DNA of 48,713 nt from Candidatus Gastranaerophilales bacterium (GCA_944325585.1 CALVAS010000004.1:1-48713), one strand, 5' to 3'; counted from the stretch's first letter, positions 25,548 to 36,070 are shown. Translations and numbers: made by a program. Notes: generated by a model from the letters alone, not told the origin.

Positions 25548-25575
25548 TTGTCAAAAAACAATAAAGTGGTATAAT
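25548..25575 (+). promoter_or_regulatory. Strong predicted promoter of the HU gene
   Basis: TTGTCA (25548-25553), 16-bp spacer, TATAAT (25570-25575). Both boxes are near consensus, as expected for an abundant DNA-binding protein. The leader would be about 80 nt. Confidence 0.7.
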
Positions 25576-25663
25576 AGCTTTGTCGATTACAAAATGCATG
25601 CGGAAGAGAGAATGGTTTCTGTTGAACCGTAGGCGTAAAGAAAAGGTAAGAAGGAGGTTCGTA

Positions 25664-25939
25664 ATGAACAAAGAAGAATTGGTAAAAGAAGTATCAAAAA
25701 AAGCAAAAGTTTCTCAAAAAGCAACAGGTGATGTAATTGCTGCTACATTGGAAACAATTGAAAAAGCAGTTTCAAAAGGCAAAAAAGTTACACTTGTTGG
25801 ATTTGGTACTTTTGAACCCAGAAAAAGAGCAGCAAGAACCGGTAGAAATCCGCAAACCGGTGCTGAATTGAAAATTGCAGCAAAAACAGTTCCTGCATTT
25901 ACAGCCGGTAAAAAATTCAAAGAACTTTTTAGCAAGTAA
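25664..25939 (+). CDS. hup: HU-family DNA-binding protein
   Basis: The start is the ATG at 25664 behind a perfect AGGAGG; the open frame reaches further up but those residues are not HU-like. The 91-residue protein has the full HU fold: N-terminal helices (MNKEELVKEVSKKAKVSQKA), the beta-saddle VTLVGFGTFEPRKRAARTGR, the arm with NPQTG and the intercalating-type proline, and the end VPAFTAGKKFKELF. HU bends and compacts DNA. It is monocistronic with a strong promoter and terminator. Confidence 0.96.
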   Translation: MNKEELVKEVSKKAKVSQKATGDVIAATLETIEKAVSKGKKVTLVGFGTFEPRKRAARTGRNPQTGAELKIAAKTVPAFTAGKKFKELFSK

Positions 25940-25956
25940 TTATTGAACAATATAAG

Positions 25957-25998
25957 AAAACGGAACGCATTTTTAGTAAGCGTTCCGTTTTTTTTTTT
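25957..25998 (+). terminator. Strong rho-independent terminator of the HU gene
   Basis: Stem ACGGAACGC (25960-25968) and GCGTTCCGT (25980-25988) is followed by an unbroken T run to 25998. Confidence 0.92.
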
Positions 25999-25999
25999 G

Positions 26000-26028
26000 T
26001 TGAACACTCAGCAAAAATATGCTACAAT
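26000..26028 (+). promoter_or_regulatory. Predicted promoter of prepilin-like gene 1
   Basis: TTGAAC (26000-26005), 17-bp spacer, TACAAT (26023-26028). It directly abuts the HU terminator. The leader is about 30 nt and holds AAGGAG at 26049-26054. Confidence 0.55.
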
Positions 26029-26063
26029 GAGAGAGAAGAAAAAATAAGAAGGAGCTAAAAGGT

Positions 26064-26858
26064 ATGAAAAGTATTGATATGACTGGATTTCAGGGGGGGG
26101 GGGCAACCCGCAATAAAGCTCCTGAGTGCGATTTATCCCAATCTGATTCGCACGCATTTACGCTTGCGGAAGTTCTTATAACACTCGGTATAATCGGAAT
26201 CGTTGCAGCAATGACGTTGCCATCACTAATAGGCAAATGGCAGAAGAAAGCAACCGTAACCAGATTAAAGCGAACATATACAGTTTTGGCGCAGGCGGTT
26301 CAGCGTTCGATAGCGGATTACGGAGATCCTTCAGGCTGGGGAACCGAAGGTTATTATGATAGTGAAGCGACCCCTGAAAATCTGCAAAAAATAGTTGAAA
26401 GTTTTTCCTCAACATATATAGTACCATATCTGGCCAAGGTCAAAAAAGCGGAATGGGGTTCGTTTGCTGATTTGGGTTACAAAGAGATAAAGGATGGAAG
26501 TTATGCTGTACCGATTGTTGCAAGAGACGGGAAAATGATTATTTTAAATGACGGAACAGTGCTTCAGATAAGGATGTCAACACACAATTTGGGAACTGAT
26601 GAAGATAGAGATGACAGATATACGAGTATAATTATTTATGCTGATATAAACGGTCTAAGAGGACCGAATTGGGTCGGAAAAGATATTTTTATGTTTATGG
26701 TGGATTCAAAAACCGGAAAGTTTGATTTTTACGGATATCACGGATATGACATAACAAGAGAGCAGGTATATTCAACTTGTAAAGCGAATGCGGTAACATG
26801 CGGACGATTAATAATTATGGACGGCTGGGAAATCAAAGATGATTACCCGTGGTGGTAG
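26064..26858 (+). CDS. Prepilin-like protein 1, with in-frame poly-G tract (candidate phase-ON)
   Basis: The 264-residue protein has a long leader (about 31 residues), then the type IV prepilin/pseudopilin cleavage region HA/FTLAEVLITLGIIGIVAAMT with the usual Glu at mature position 5. A globular domain follows, ending in DGWEIKDDYPWW. The processed protein would go to the inner membrane and into a pilus or type II-like fibre. The ATG at 26064 has AAGGAG 9 nt upstream. Codons 10-14 contain an 11-base G run (26093-26103), encoding QGGGA; any change in its length not a multiple of three would abolish the product. It stands alone between HU and an exported protein. A paralogue lies at 36490-37287. 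Confidence 0.85.
   Translation: MKSIDMTGFQGGGATRNKAPECDLSQSDSHAFTLAEVLITLGIIGIVAAMTLPSLIGKWQKKATVTRLKRTYTVLAQAVQRSIADYGDPSGWGTEGYYDSEATPENLQKIVESFSSTYIVPYLAKVKKAEWGSFADLGYKEIKDGSYAVPIVARDGKMIILNDGTVLQIRMSTHNLGTDEDRDDRYTSIIIYADINGLRGPNWVGKDIFMFMVDSKTGKFDFYGYHGYDITREQVYSTCKANAVTCGRLIIMDGWEIKDDYPWW
26093..26103 (+). repeat. Poly-G tract (G11) in prepilin-like gene 1
   Basis: Eleven consecutive G bases early in the coding sequence of an AT-rich genome. Slippage here would switch the gene off and on. At this length the frame is open. Confidence 0.9.
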
Positions 26859-26872
26859 AGATTTATGAAATT

Positions 26873-26901
26873 GTCAGGCGCCGCCGCAGGCGGCGCCTGA
26901 C
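26873..26901. terminator. GC-rich perfect hairpin between convergent genes
   Basis: GTCAGGCGCCGCC (26873-26885) and GGCGGCGCCTGAC (26889-26901) form a 13-bp stem with a 3-nt loop. It lies between prepilin gene 1 and the convergent exported-protein gene. There is no clear T run, but position and strength suggest a terminator for both. Confidence 0.65.
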
Positions 26902-26927
26902 TTAAATATACTTTCGCGGTATCAAAA

Positions 26928-27497
26928 TTAAAGCTGAATCGTTCTGAAAATCGTGTAATATCTGTAGTTTCCCCAGTAAATTACAAGCGATAAATAATTG
27001 TGTTCCAAATCAGTTGACTCAAGGTATGTTTGAGGTGTCGGCTCACGTTTTGCACTCGGGAAAAATTTGCCAATGGTGTCGAGTGCTTTAATATGAAGAC
27101 TTTGTGTAATAGTCAGTTTCGGCTGCGGAATATGATCCTGATAAAAGGTTACAGGTACCACTTCGCGATCGTAAGCCGGAATTATATATTTGATTTTTCC
27201 GTTCTCTTTAAATAAAATATACCAGTTTTCTTTGTACTCCCTCGGGGTTAAAACATAATATCCCGGCTCAATCGTAATTGTTTTAAAATAAATCGGGCTT
27301 GCCAGTCTGAAAAGCGGATACGGCGACCAGGTAGAATTTTGTGTGTCATAATATTCCCCCGGATCAACATCATGAATATATCTGTGCGTCGGAACTTCCA
27401 AATCGCGATAAACCTGTTCGTAATCCACGTTTTTGGCGAAAACTCCGGCTCCCGTAAAAAATATCAGACTTGTTAATAAAATGAAACTTTTCTTCAT
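26928..27497 (-). CDS. Exported hypothetical protein
   Basis: The 189-residue protein has a signal peptide (MKKSFILLTSLIFFTGAGVF, cleaved near AKN) and a mature part rich in Tyr, Pro and aromatic residues, with no Cys and no membrane helix. Notable segments are YFKTITIEPGYYVLTPREYK, ENWYILFKENGKIKYIIPAY and a C-terminal YLSLVIYWGNYRYYTIFRTI. This suggests a periplasmic beta-rich domain. No family recognised. It is a single gene, convergent with prepilin gene 1 and divergent from the agmatinase gene. Confidence 0.7.
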   Translation of the reverse strand: MKKSFILLTSLIFFTGAGVFAKNVDYEQVYRDLEVPTHRYIHDVDPGEYYDTQNSTWSPYPLFRLASPIYFKTITIEPGYYVLTPREYKENWYILFKENGKIKYIIPAYDREVVPVTFYQDHIPQPKLTITQSLHIKALDTIGKFFPSAKREPTPQTYLESTDLEHNYLSLVIYWGNYRYYTIFRTIQL

Positions 27498-27604
27498 ACA
27501 GGTATTTTAACGTTTTTTACTTAAAAATCAATCATTTGTATATATTATAAAAAAATCACATATTTTTGTTGTAAAATATACATAAGAGCAAAGGAGAAAA
27601 AGAA

Positions 27605-28441
27605 ATGTTGAGCGGACCGTTTTTGGATAGGAATTGGATGGGACAAAATCCCGATTATGAAACATCAAAAGTCGTAATGATAGGGCTTCCTTTTGACGGA
27701 ACGGTTTCGTACAGACCGGGATCAAGGTTTGCGCCAGAGCAAATCCGTCTTGCAAGCTGGGGATTGGAAGAATATTCTCCGTATTTTGATAAACATCTCG
27801 GGGATGTCAATTTTCATGATGCTGGAGATTTGGAATTCCCGTTGGGTAATACCTACAAATCTCTTGATGTAATTGAGAGAAATGTTGAGGAAATTTATAA
27901 AGACGGCAAAAAAGTTTTCGGAATCGGCGGTGAACATCTGGTTACACTGCCTGAAATTAAAGCATTGTCTAAATTTTATAAAGATTTGGCAATTGTCCAC
28001 TTTGATGCTCATACTGATTTGAGACGGGAATATTTGGGCGAGGAAATGTCTCATTCTGCTGTAATTCGTCACTGTACGGATATTATAGGCCCGCAAAATC
28101 TGCGTCAAATCGGCATCCGCTCCGGAATGAAAGAAGAGTTTGAATTTATGAAAATCCATAATACGCTTGCCAAAAACTTTTCTGATCTTGATGCATTGAA
28201 AAATAAGAAAATTTTTGTAACGGTAGATTTGGATGTTCTTGATCCGTCAATTATGTCAGGAACTGGAACACCGGAATCAGGCGGACTGGATTTTAATACT
28301 TTAATCGGCTGGTTTAAATATTTAAAAGACTTTGATATTGTCGGAGCAGATGTTGTTGAACTTGCGCCTGATTATGATTCATCAGGTGTTTCAACAGCTG
28401 TCGCAACAAAAGTTATCCGCGAATTGTTAATGATTTTATAA
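27605..28441 (+). CDS. speB: Agmatinase-type ureohydrolase (arginase/agmatinase family)
   Basis: The 278-residue enzyme has all the binuclear manganese motifs: GGEH near residue 118, DAHTD near 140 and DLDVLDP near 214, plus the N-terminal GLPFDGTVSYRPGSRFAPEQ typical of SpeB-like members. Agmatinase splits agmatine into putrescine and urea; the family also holds arginases and guanidino-acid hydrolases, so the substrate is inferred from overall likeness. AAGGAG precedes the ATG. ligA follows after 43 nt and may be co-transcribed. No arginine decarboxylase gene is in the window. Confidence 0.87.
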   Translation: MLSGPFLDRNWMGQNPDYETSKVVMIGLPFDGTVSYRPGSRFAPEQIRLASWGLEEYSPYFDKHLGDVNFHDAGDLEFPLGNTYKSLDVIERNVEEIYKDGKKVFGIGGEHLVTLPEIKALSKFYKDLAIVHFDAHTDLRREYLGEEMSHSAVIRHCTDIIGPQNLRQIGIRSGMKEEFEFMKIHNTLAKNFSDLDALKNKKIFVTVDLDVLDPSIMSGTGTPESGGLDFNTLIGWFKYLKDFDIVGADVVELAPDYDSSGVSTAVATKVIRELLMIL

Positions 28442-28460
28442 ATTTTTACATGATAAGTAA

Positions 28461-30470
<2,010 letters not shown>

Positions 30471-30486
30471 GGAAAGGAAGTGTATT

Positions 30487-30924
30487 ATGAGAAAAAATGC
30501 GAGGATTATACAGATTTCAGGTCTGAAAGGCCTAATATTTGCAGCATTTGTTGTAATCTGTCTGATAATGGGCTTTGTAGCATTTCCGGGTATTGTTGCA
30601 ATGTGTTTGTGGAACATGGCATCAGGCTCGTTATCGTTCCTTCCGCAGATTAATATTTTTCAAGGTATTTTGTTGTGGGTAATTATTGCACTTGCAATAT
30701 ATGTTTCAGGCGGAAGCAAAACTTTCGTTGCCCTAAAACAGCCAGCACAGCTTAGTGAATCCGAAGTACGGGATTTAATGCTAAAAATCAAGACTCAGGC
30801 GCAAGCCCGTCAAATTAACGCAATGATTTTAAAATCCGATGAATTAAAAGAACTTGATAAAGTTGAAAATAATGAGTTGAAAAACTCGGTTTCAGTTGAT
30901 GAAAATGATAAGGAGAAATTATGA
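30487..30924 (+). CDS. Small two-helix membrane protein, unknown function
   Basis: The 145-residue protein has two membrane helices (about 14-42, LIFAAFVVICLIMGFVAFPG; about 57-78, GILLWVIIALAIYVSGGSKT) and a charged, helical cytoplasmic tail with LSESEVRDLMLKIKTQAQAR. AAAGGAAG is its ribosome binding site, 16 nt after ligA, and its stop overlaps the ATG of the SIMPL gene (ATGA), so the two are translationally coupled. No family recognised. Confidence 0.72.
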   Translation: MRKNARIIQISGLKGLIFAAFVVICLIMGFVAFPGIVAMCLWNMASGSLSFLPQINIFQGILLWVIIALAIYVSGGSKTFVALKQPAQLSESEVRDLMLKIKTQAQARQINAMILKSDELKELDKVENNELKNSVSVDENDKEKL

Positions 30925-31679
30925 AAAGATTTTTGGTTGCAGCGGCAGCAGTGGCATTGATTGCAGGTTTGTCAGTAAATTCGGTAAATGCGGCAGCGTC
31001 TGAAAAAGATGAACGCGGTTATGTTTCAATCAGCGCATCAAGCAACAAAGAGCTGGCACCTGATGTAGCGGAAATTTCTATTTCTGTTGTAACTTCAGAC
31101 AACAAATCAATGCAAAAAGCAACAACAGAAAACAAAGAGATTTCAGATAAAGTTTATTCCGCTCTGAAAGGAATGATTAATCCGGAAAACGGAGATTATG
31201 TAAAAACAACAAATTTCAGAGCAAATCCGGTTTATACATATTCTTCAAACAACAAGAGAAATCTTGATAAATATGAAGTTTCAAACACAATTGTCGTTCA
31301 TACAAAATCAATTGACAAAGCCGGCGATATGATTGATAAAGCAATTTCTCTCGGTGCAACAGACGTAAGCAATTTGAGTTTCACGCTTTCTCAATACGAA
31401 AAAGAATGCGATGAACTGCTTTCTGTTGCAACTAAAAGAGCACGTACACAGGCTGACAGTATTGTTAAAGCAGCAGGTTCATCAATTACAGGCGTCAAAT
31501 CCATAAGCGGAAGCTGCAGTCCGAATGCATCAACAAGAGTGACTTACCGCAATATGATGTTAAGCGCAAAAGCTGCCGATTCAGCAGAAGCTGTACCTGC
31601 TTACGGAGCTGCAACTCCGATTGAAGTCGGTGCCGTAAAAATTTATGCTAATGTTAACGCCAGCTTTTTTGTAAAATAG
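30921..31679 (+). CDS. SIMPL-domain (DUF541) periplasmic protein
   Basis: The 252-residue protein has a signal peptide (MKRFLVAAAAVALIAGLSVN, cleaved near VNA) and a SIMPL/DUF541 fold: GYVSISASSNKELAPDVAEI, SISVVTSD, the TTNFRANPVYTYSSNN loop, YEVSNTIVVHTKSIDKAGDM, and ATKRARTQADSIVKAAG. The family is exported and of uncertain function; it includes a mammalian signalling partner and bacterial oxidative-stress proteins. It overlaps the preceding small membrane-protein gene by 4 nt. Confidence 0.87.
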   Translation: MKRFLVAAAAVALIAGLSVNSVNAAASEKDERGYVSISASSNKELAPDVAEISISVVTSDNKSMQKATTENKEISDKVYSALKGMINPENGDYVKTTNFRANPVYTYSSNNKRNLDKYEVSNTIVVHTKSIDKAGDMIDKAISLGATDVSNLSFTLSQYEKECDELLSVATKRARTQADSIVKAAGSSITGVKSISGSCSPNASTRVTYRNMMLSAKAADSAEAVPAYGAATPIEVGAVKIYANVNASFFVK

Positions 31680-31760
31680 TTAAAGTTATGTAAAAAATAA
31701 ATACTTTTTAGCAAAAAAAAATCTTCACAAGGTTTGAAGTGAACGGCTAAAAGGTTAACC

Positions 31761-33425
31761 ATGAATGTATCAAAAATAAACGTTTTAAAGATAAATAATT
31801 CGGGAGTATCGCCGTTTAGCGGTGATGCTCCCGTTTATAATGACAAGCCGGAAAATAAGAAAATTAACAGAGCTGATAAATTTTTATACGGAGCCGGAAT
31901 TGTTTCAGCAGGTATTCTTGCAGCGGCTCTGGCTGCGCGTTTTGGCGTTTTCGGCAGAGGCAAAAATGTTGTTGATGAAGTTTCAGGACTGACTAATGAA
32001 ATAAAAGACAGCCTTTTGAAGTTTGACGCAAAGCCTTCAAAAAAGCAGTTTGTTCCAATGTGTCCGCCAAGAGAAGAGAGACTTAAAAAAGGCGCGGTGA
32101 ATCTTGATAAATATAAATCCGTAATTCCTTACAACAAGTTTGAAAAATATAAAACAGTTTCAGAGCAGACAGAGTTTTTTAATCAAGTTTATTCCAAACT
32201 TGAAAGTTTGTCTTATGAGAGGCAATATGAAGAGTTTGGATATTTCCTTGATTTTTTGAAAAATCACAAAGCCTCAGATGTCAAAGTTGATATAAAATTC
32301 AATTTAGATAACTACAAACGTGATAACAGGTTCAGAATATCGCGGGATATAGTCAGGTTTTCAAAAAACAATCCTGAATATCAAGGTCATTTTAAAAACT
32401 TTGTTGATGAAGTAAAAGATTATTTTGTGGATTATTCCAAATACAATACAGACAAGCTGAGTGACAAAGTTTCGTTTTTTACGAATGTAGAAAATAAAAT
32501 TGCAAAATTAAAAGGCGAAGTGCAGCTTGAGGAATTTGAAAATTATCTTGCATTTATAAAAACTCTTGATCCGGAGGATTTGACATACAATATACTTTTT
32601 ACTCCGGGAAAGTACGGGCTTGAAAATAATGTGAAAATAGCAAAACTTGCCCTTAAATTTGCAGAAGAAAATCCGCAATTCAAAGACGTAATTTTAAATA
32701 ATTTGGTGGCATATGAACCGGCTGCTGATTTTGCAAGGGATCTTGCCTATGCCGGATTCAGAAAAACAGATGCTTTTGATGCTATATACGATACGCATGT
32801 CAGAAGCATTATTGAGATTCGTAAACTTTTGGCAGAATCTGAGCTAAAGCCGACGCGTAATACAATTTTAAAAAATCGACAGGATTGGATTAACATAGGA
32901 CTTCCGACTCCAAATCGATATATGTTGGGATTTCAGTTCAGCGAGCAGATTGCTGATATTCGTAAAGCTGCATTTGAATATGATATGAAAAACGGTATCA
33001 CTCAAAAGGAAGCGGATTTTATGATAAAGGAGCTTTCTGCGGATACGTCCGTTGCTAAAAAATCTTTAAAAGAGGTGCTGGATGAATTGAAGAATTCTAA
33101 AATTCCGCAAGAGCGCGCTGAAAATTTATTTAATCAGCTTTTAGAAGATAAAAAACTTCTGGCTAAACAATTACAGGAAGCGGATTTATCAAATGTGAAA
33201 AATTCGGATTTTGTGTTATCTGAACTCGCTGAAAAAAGTGCTTTGATTAATAAACGCATGACAAATGTTTTTGATGAATTTGAAAAGTATGGTATTACCC
33301 AAAAACAAACTCAAAAGTATCTGGAGCAGCTCACAACAGAAAGAAAGTTGACTAAAACTCAAGAAAAATACGGTATGACGCTTGAGGAGATGATTGACAA
33401 AATTAATAAGGCAATCGTTGATTAA
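31761..33425 (+). CDS. Membrane-anchored helical repeat protein, unknown function
   Basis: The 554-residue protein starts INVLKINNSGVSPFSGDAPV, then has one membrane segment near 43-63 (FLYGAGIVSAGILAAALAAR). It contains two diverged copies of a roughly 88-residue unit: about 130-215 (EFFNQVYSKLESLSYERQYE; YFLDFLKNH; SKNNPEYQGHFKNFV) and about 227-315 (VSFFTNVENKIAKLKGEVQL; YLAFIKTLD; AEENPQFKDVILNNLV). A coiled C-terminal part follows (ADFMIKELSADTSVAKKSLK). AAAAGG is the ribosome binding site. No enzyme motif is seen. The stop codon overlaps that of the convergent glycosidase-like gene. Confidence 0.7.
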   Translation: MNVSKINVLKINNSGVSPFSGDAPVYNDKPENKKINRADKFLYGAGIVSAGILAAALAARFGVFGRGKNVVDEVSGLTNEIKDSLLKFDAKPSKKQFVPMCPPREERLKKGAVNLDKYKSVIPYNKFEKYKTVSEQTEFFNQVYSKLESLSYERQYEEFGYFLDFLKNHKASDVKVDIKFNLDNYKRDNRFRISRDIVRFSKNNPEYQGHFKNFVDEVKDYFVDYSKYNTDKLSDKVSFFTNVENKIAKLKGEVQLEEFENYLAFIKTLDPEDLTYNILFTPGKYGLENNVKIAKLALKFAEENPQFKDVILNNLVAYEPAADFARDLAYAGFRKTDAFDAIYDTHVRSIIEIRKLLAESELKPTRNTILKNRQDWINIGLPTPNRYMLGFQFSEQIADIRKAAFEYDMKNGITQKEADFMIKELSADTSVAKKSLKEVLDELKNSKIPQERAENLFNQLLEDKKLLAKQLQEADLSNVKNSDFVLSELAEKSALINKRMTNVFDEFEKYGITQKQTQKYLEQLTTERKLTKTQEKYGMTLEEMIDKINKAIVD

Positions 33426-34228
33426 TTAAAGACCTGCATAAAAGATTTTACACTTCTTCCGGCACCGTCGCCCTTTGTGGAAATCACTTCTATTTCATCT
33501 TTATAATTCATAGATGTTGAACTGCCGCCGTCAAATGCCATTGCGCGTTCAAGCCCCAATTCTCTGCAAAATTTTTGCACTTCATATAAATCCATCGGAT
33601 GTTCGTCGGTTATTATCAGAATATGCACTTCTCCGTTTTTAAGCCCGATAATAGTTCTTGCCGTTTTTTGAAGAACAGATGCGGATTCTCTTATAACTTG
33701 ACCGTCTTTTTTTACGACAAAAAATTCCTCTTCAAGCCGTAATTCAGGCAAAATTAACGGTCCTCCTTGTGCTGCAGTTCTTACGGAACAGCCGAAACTT
33801 GAAGGACTGTTGTGCGGAACAATTTCATAACTGAATTTTGTTTTGCCTTCACTGCATTCAAGAATTCGAAATTCTGTTCTGTTGAGAATTTTAGTAAGGT
33901 TTTTGCGTAAAACGGGGTTTTTTAGCAAATTCTCATTAAAATACGGATCCTCAGATGTAACATAATCCGTTGTAACATAAGAAATTGTTTTTTGGTTTTC
34001 CGGATCAAAATATCCTGCGTTGATTGTTAAAACTGCTCCTGTGGCATTGTGCATTTCTTTGTTTGTTATAAGACTTTCATTTGATGTGAACCTTATTTTT
34101 TTCTTTATTTTTTCGCCATGCAAAATTATGTGATAAATTCCGTCATTAAAATTTATTTCAATCGGCTCGGCTGCAAAACATGAGCTGCCGAACAAAAATA
34201 ATGCAAACAGGAATAGAAGTTTTTTCAT
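33422..34228 (-). CDS. Exported phosphodiester glycosidase-family (NAGPA/DUF2233-like) protein
   Basis: I start at the ATG at 34228 (AAGGAT upstream, just after the lptF/G stop), giving 268 residues with a signal peptide (MKKLLFLFALFLFGSSCFAA). The mature part has family marks: AVLTINAGYFDP, RTAAQGGPLI, ARTIIGLKNGEVHILIITDE and the C-terminal LERAMAFDGGSSTSMNYKDE. Members hydrolyse sugar phosphodiesters, such as the lysosomal mannose-6-phosphate uncovering enzyme; bacterial ones act on envelope polymers. Its place right after lptB and lptF/G suggests an envelope substrate, which is inference. Confidence 0.85.
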   Translation of the reverse strand: MKKLLFLFALFLFGSSCFAAEPIEINFNDGIYHIILHGEKIKKKIRFTSNESLITNKEMHNATGAVLTINAGYFDPENQKTISYVTTDYVTSEDPYFNENLLKNPVLRKNLTKILNRTEFRILECSEGKTKFSYEIVPHNSPSSFGCSVRTAAQGGPLILPELRLEEEFFVVKKDGQVIRESASVLQKTARTIIGLKNGEVHILIITDEHPMDLYEVQKFCRELGLERAMAFDGGSSTSMNYKDEIEVISTKGDGAGRSVKSFMQVFN

Positions 34229-34232
34229 AAGA

Positions 34233-35345
34233 TTACAGATCCTTAGATTTATAAAATGCAACAATACAGGTCAGGAATGCAAGCGGCGGGAATAGTGCCG
34301 TAATAAGCGGCGGAAGAATTCCTTTTTCCGCAAGCAAATCAAAGAACGGAAGAGTAATATAATAAACAAATATACATCCGATTGCAATTGTAAAACCAAC
34401 CAATCTTTGTTCTCTCGGTTTGCTAAAACCGAGCAGTGTTCCCATAATAGCCAGTAAAACGCAGACGAACGGATGGAAAAATCTTTGGAAATATTTGTTT
34501 AGCATAAATCTGTATTCTTCCGTCATATTCTCTTCTTTTAAAAGAGAAATATAATTTTTTAAATCATTGTTTGTTATATCTCTGTCACGTTTTGTGCTGT
34601 ACATCATAAGCGTATATGCATTTTGTGCGGCTTTTGCATCAAGAATATCCATTTTATCAAGTTTTAAAATATCTTTAAATATGCCGTCTGATGTTATAAC
34701 GTATTTGGTTACATCGTTGAGTTCCCAATAATCTTTTAGACATTTTCCTGTTTTTGCAACATAAATTTCTGACAGTTGGTGAACGTCGCTGTAAAGTTTT
34801 TTAGAAAAATCGAGCACAATAATATTTTGCATGTCGCCTAAAGAAAATTTTGAGACAACTATGGCTTTTGTCGGATGTCCTGAATCGTCTTTTTGTGTGT
34901 AAATATATTGTGTTGTCGGGCGAATTCCGTTAATTGCCTGAAGTTTCTGACATGAAAACGGGATTAGTTTGTCGTAAGTTACAAAACAAAGCCCTGTGAC
35001 CAGAAAGCTCAAAACAAGAACCGGAGCCAGAATTCTGAAAAAAGACATGCCGACCGCCCTAAAGATAGTCAATTCACTGTCTTTACTGAGTTTGTCAAAT
35101 GTAAAAAGGGTTCCCAAAAGTAATCCGACAGGAAATGCTTTGCCCAGAATTTTCGGAAGTTCATAAGTCAGAATAAGAATTGCGGTTTTTATTCCGTATT
35201 CGCCGGCAAGAGTTCTTTTGATTGTGTTTAAAAGCATTTCCGGCGCAATCCAAACTACGGTGAACAGCAAAATCGAAACGAATGCTGCAAAAAATACCTG
35301 TGTAAAAATATATTTGTCATAAACCGTAATTTTAAAAGGTTTCAT
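34233..35345 (-). CDS. LptF/LptG-family lipopolysaccharide export permease
   Basis: The 370-residue membrane protein has the LptF/LptG plan: two or three N-terminal helices (YIFTQVFFAAFVSILLFTVV; ILILTYELPKILGKAFPVGL with the typical ELP motif), a large periplasmic beta domain (about 130-260), and three C-terminal helices (FVCVLLAIMGTLLGFSKPRE). LptF and LptG form the membrane pair that feeds lipopolysaccharide to LptC. Only one permease gene is here, so its partner must lie elsewhere or it acts as a homodimer. It overlaps the lptB stop by one base. Confidence 0.9.
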   Translation of the reverse strand: MKPFKITVYDKYIFTQVFFAAFVSILLFTVVWIAPEMLLNTIKRTLAGEYGIKTAILILTYELPKILGKAFPVGLLLGTLFTFDKLSKDSELTIFRAVGMSFFRILAPVLVLSFLVTGLCFVTYDKLIPFSCQKLQAINGIRPTTQYIYTQKDDSGHPTKAIVVSKFSLGDMQNIIVLDFSKKLYSDVHQLSEIYVAKTGKCLKDYWELNDVTKYVITSDGIFKDILKLDKMDILDAKAAQNAYTLMMYSTKRDRDITNNDLKNYISLLKEENMTEEYRFMLNKYFQRFFHPFVCVLLAIMGTLLGFSKPREQRLVGFTIAIGCIFVYYITLPFFDLLAEKGILPPLITALFPPLAFLTCIVAFYKSKDL

Positions 35346-36070
35346 TAAAGCGCAAAATCCTTTCCTAAATAAAATTCTTTTGCAACCGGATCAACAGCTA
35401 CATCACGGCTTCTGCCTTGAATTTTAATTTTTCCGTCAAAGATTACATAAGCTCTGTCTGTGATTGAAAGTGTTGCTTTGGGGTTGTGGTCTGTGATAAG
35501 TACGCCGAGTCCCTTGTCCTGAGAAATTTTTCTGATGTTATCTTTAATTTCGCCTATTGCAATCGGGTCAATCCCTGCAAACGGTTCGTCGAGCAGCATA
35601 AAATCGGGGCTTGCTGCAAGTGCTCTTGCGATTTCAACCCGGCGTCGTTCTCCGCCTGACAGCGAAACAGCAGAATAGTTGCGGAGTTTCAGAACACCGA
35701 ATTCAGTTAAAAGCTCTTCAAGTTTTCGTTTTTTCTCGTTTTCGGTAAGTTTATCGTTCATTTCAAGAACGAGTTTGATATTATCTTCAACCGTCAGTTT
35801 TCTGAAAATGGATGCTTCCTGCGGAAGATACCCGATTCCGGCTTTTGCACGAATATTCATGGGCCAGCTTGTTATATCCTGACCGTCAAGCAAAATTTGT
35901 CCTTTGTTCGGTTTTACAAGCCCGACGACCATATAAAACGTAGTTGTTTTTCCGGCGCCGTTAGGGCCTAAAAGACAAACAACTTCACCTTTATTCATAT
36001 TAAATGAAATATCGTTTACAACGCTTCTGTCACCGTATATTTTGACTAAATTTTTAGCTGTAATCTCCAT
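35345..36070 (-). CDS. lptB: Lipopolysaccharide export ABC transporter ATPase
   Basis: The 241-residue ATPase has Walker A GPNGAGKTT near residue 36, the Q-loop (LPQEASIFRKLTVEDN), ABC signature LSGGERRRVEIARALA near 138, Walker B FMLLDEPFAGIDPIAIGEIK, and the H-loop ITDHN. The FAGIDP sequence is typical of LptB. It powers LPS extraction with LptF/LptG. It is first in the lptB, lptF/G, glycosidase-like operon and has a near-consensus promoter. Presence of Lpt genes supports an outer membrane with LPS-type lipid. Confidence 0.95.
   Translation of the reverse strand: MEITAKNLVKIYGDRSVVNDISFNMNKGEVVCLLGPNGAGKTTTFYMVVGLVKPNKGQILLDGQDITSWPMNIRAKAGIGYLPQEASIFRKLTVEDNIKLVLEMNDKLTENEKKRKLEELLTEFGVLKLRNYSAVSLSGGERRRVEIARALAASPDFMLLDEPFAGIDPIAIGEIKDNIRKISQDKGLGVLITDHNPKATLSITDRAYVIFDGKIKIQGRSRDVAVDPVAKEFYLGKDFAL

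Noticed and set aside
25457-25556. AAACCCCTTG repeated at 25458 and 25542
   Set aside because: The ten-base match has different flanks; the second copy is explained by the HU promoter -35 box.
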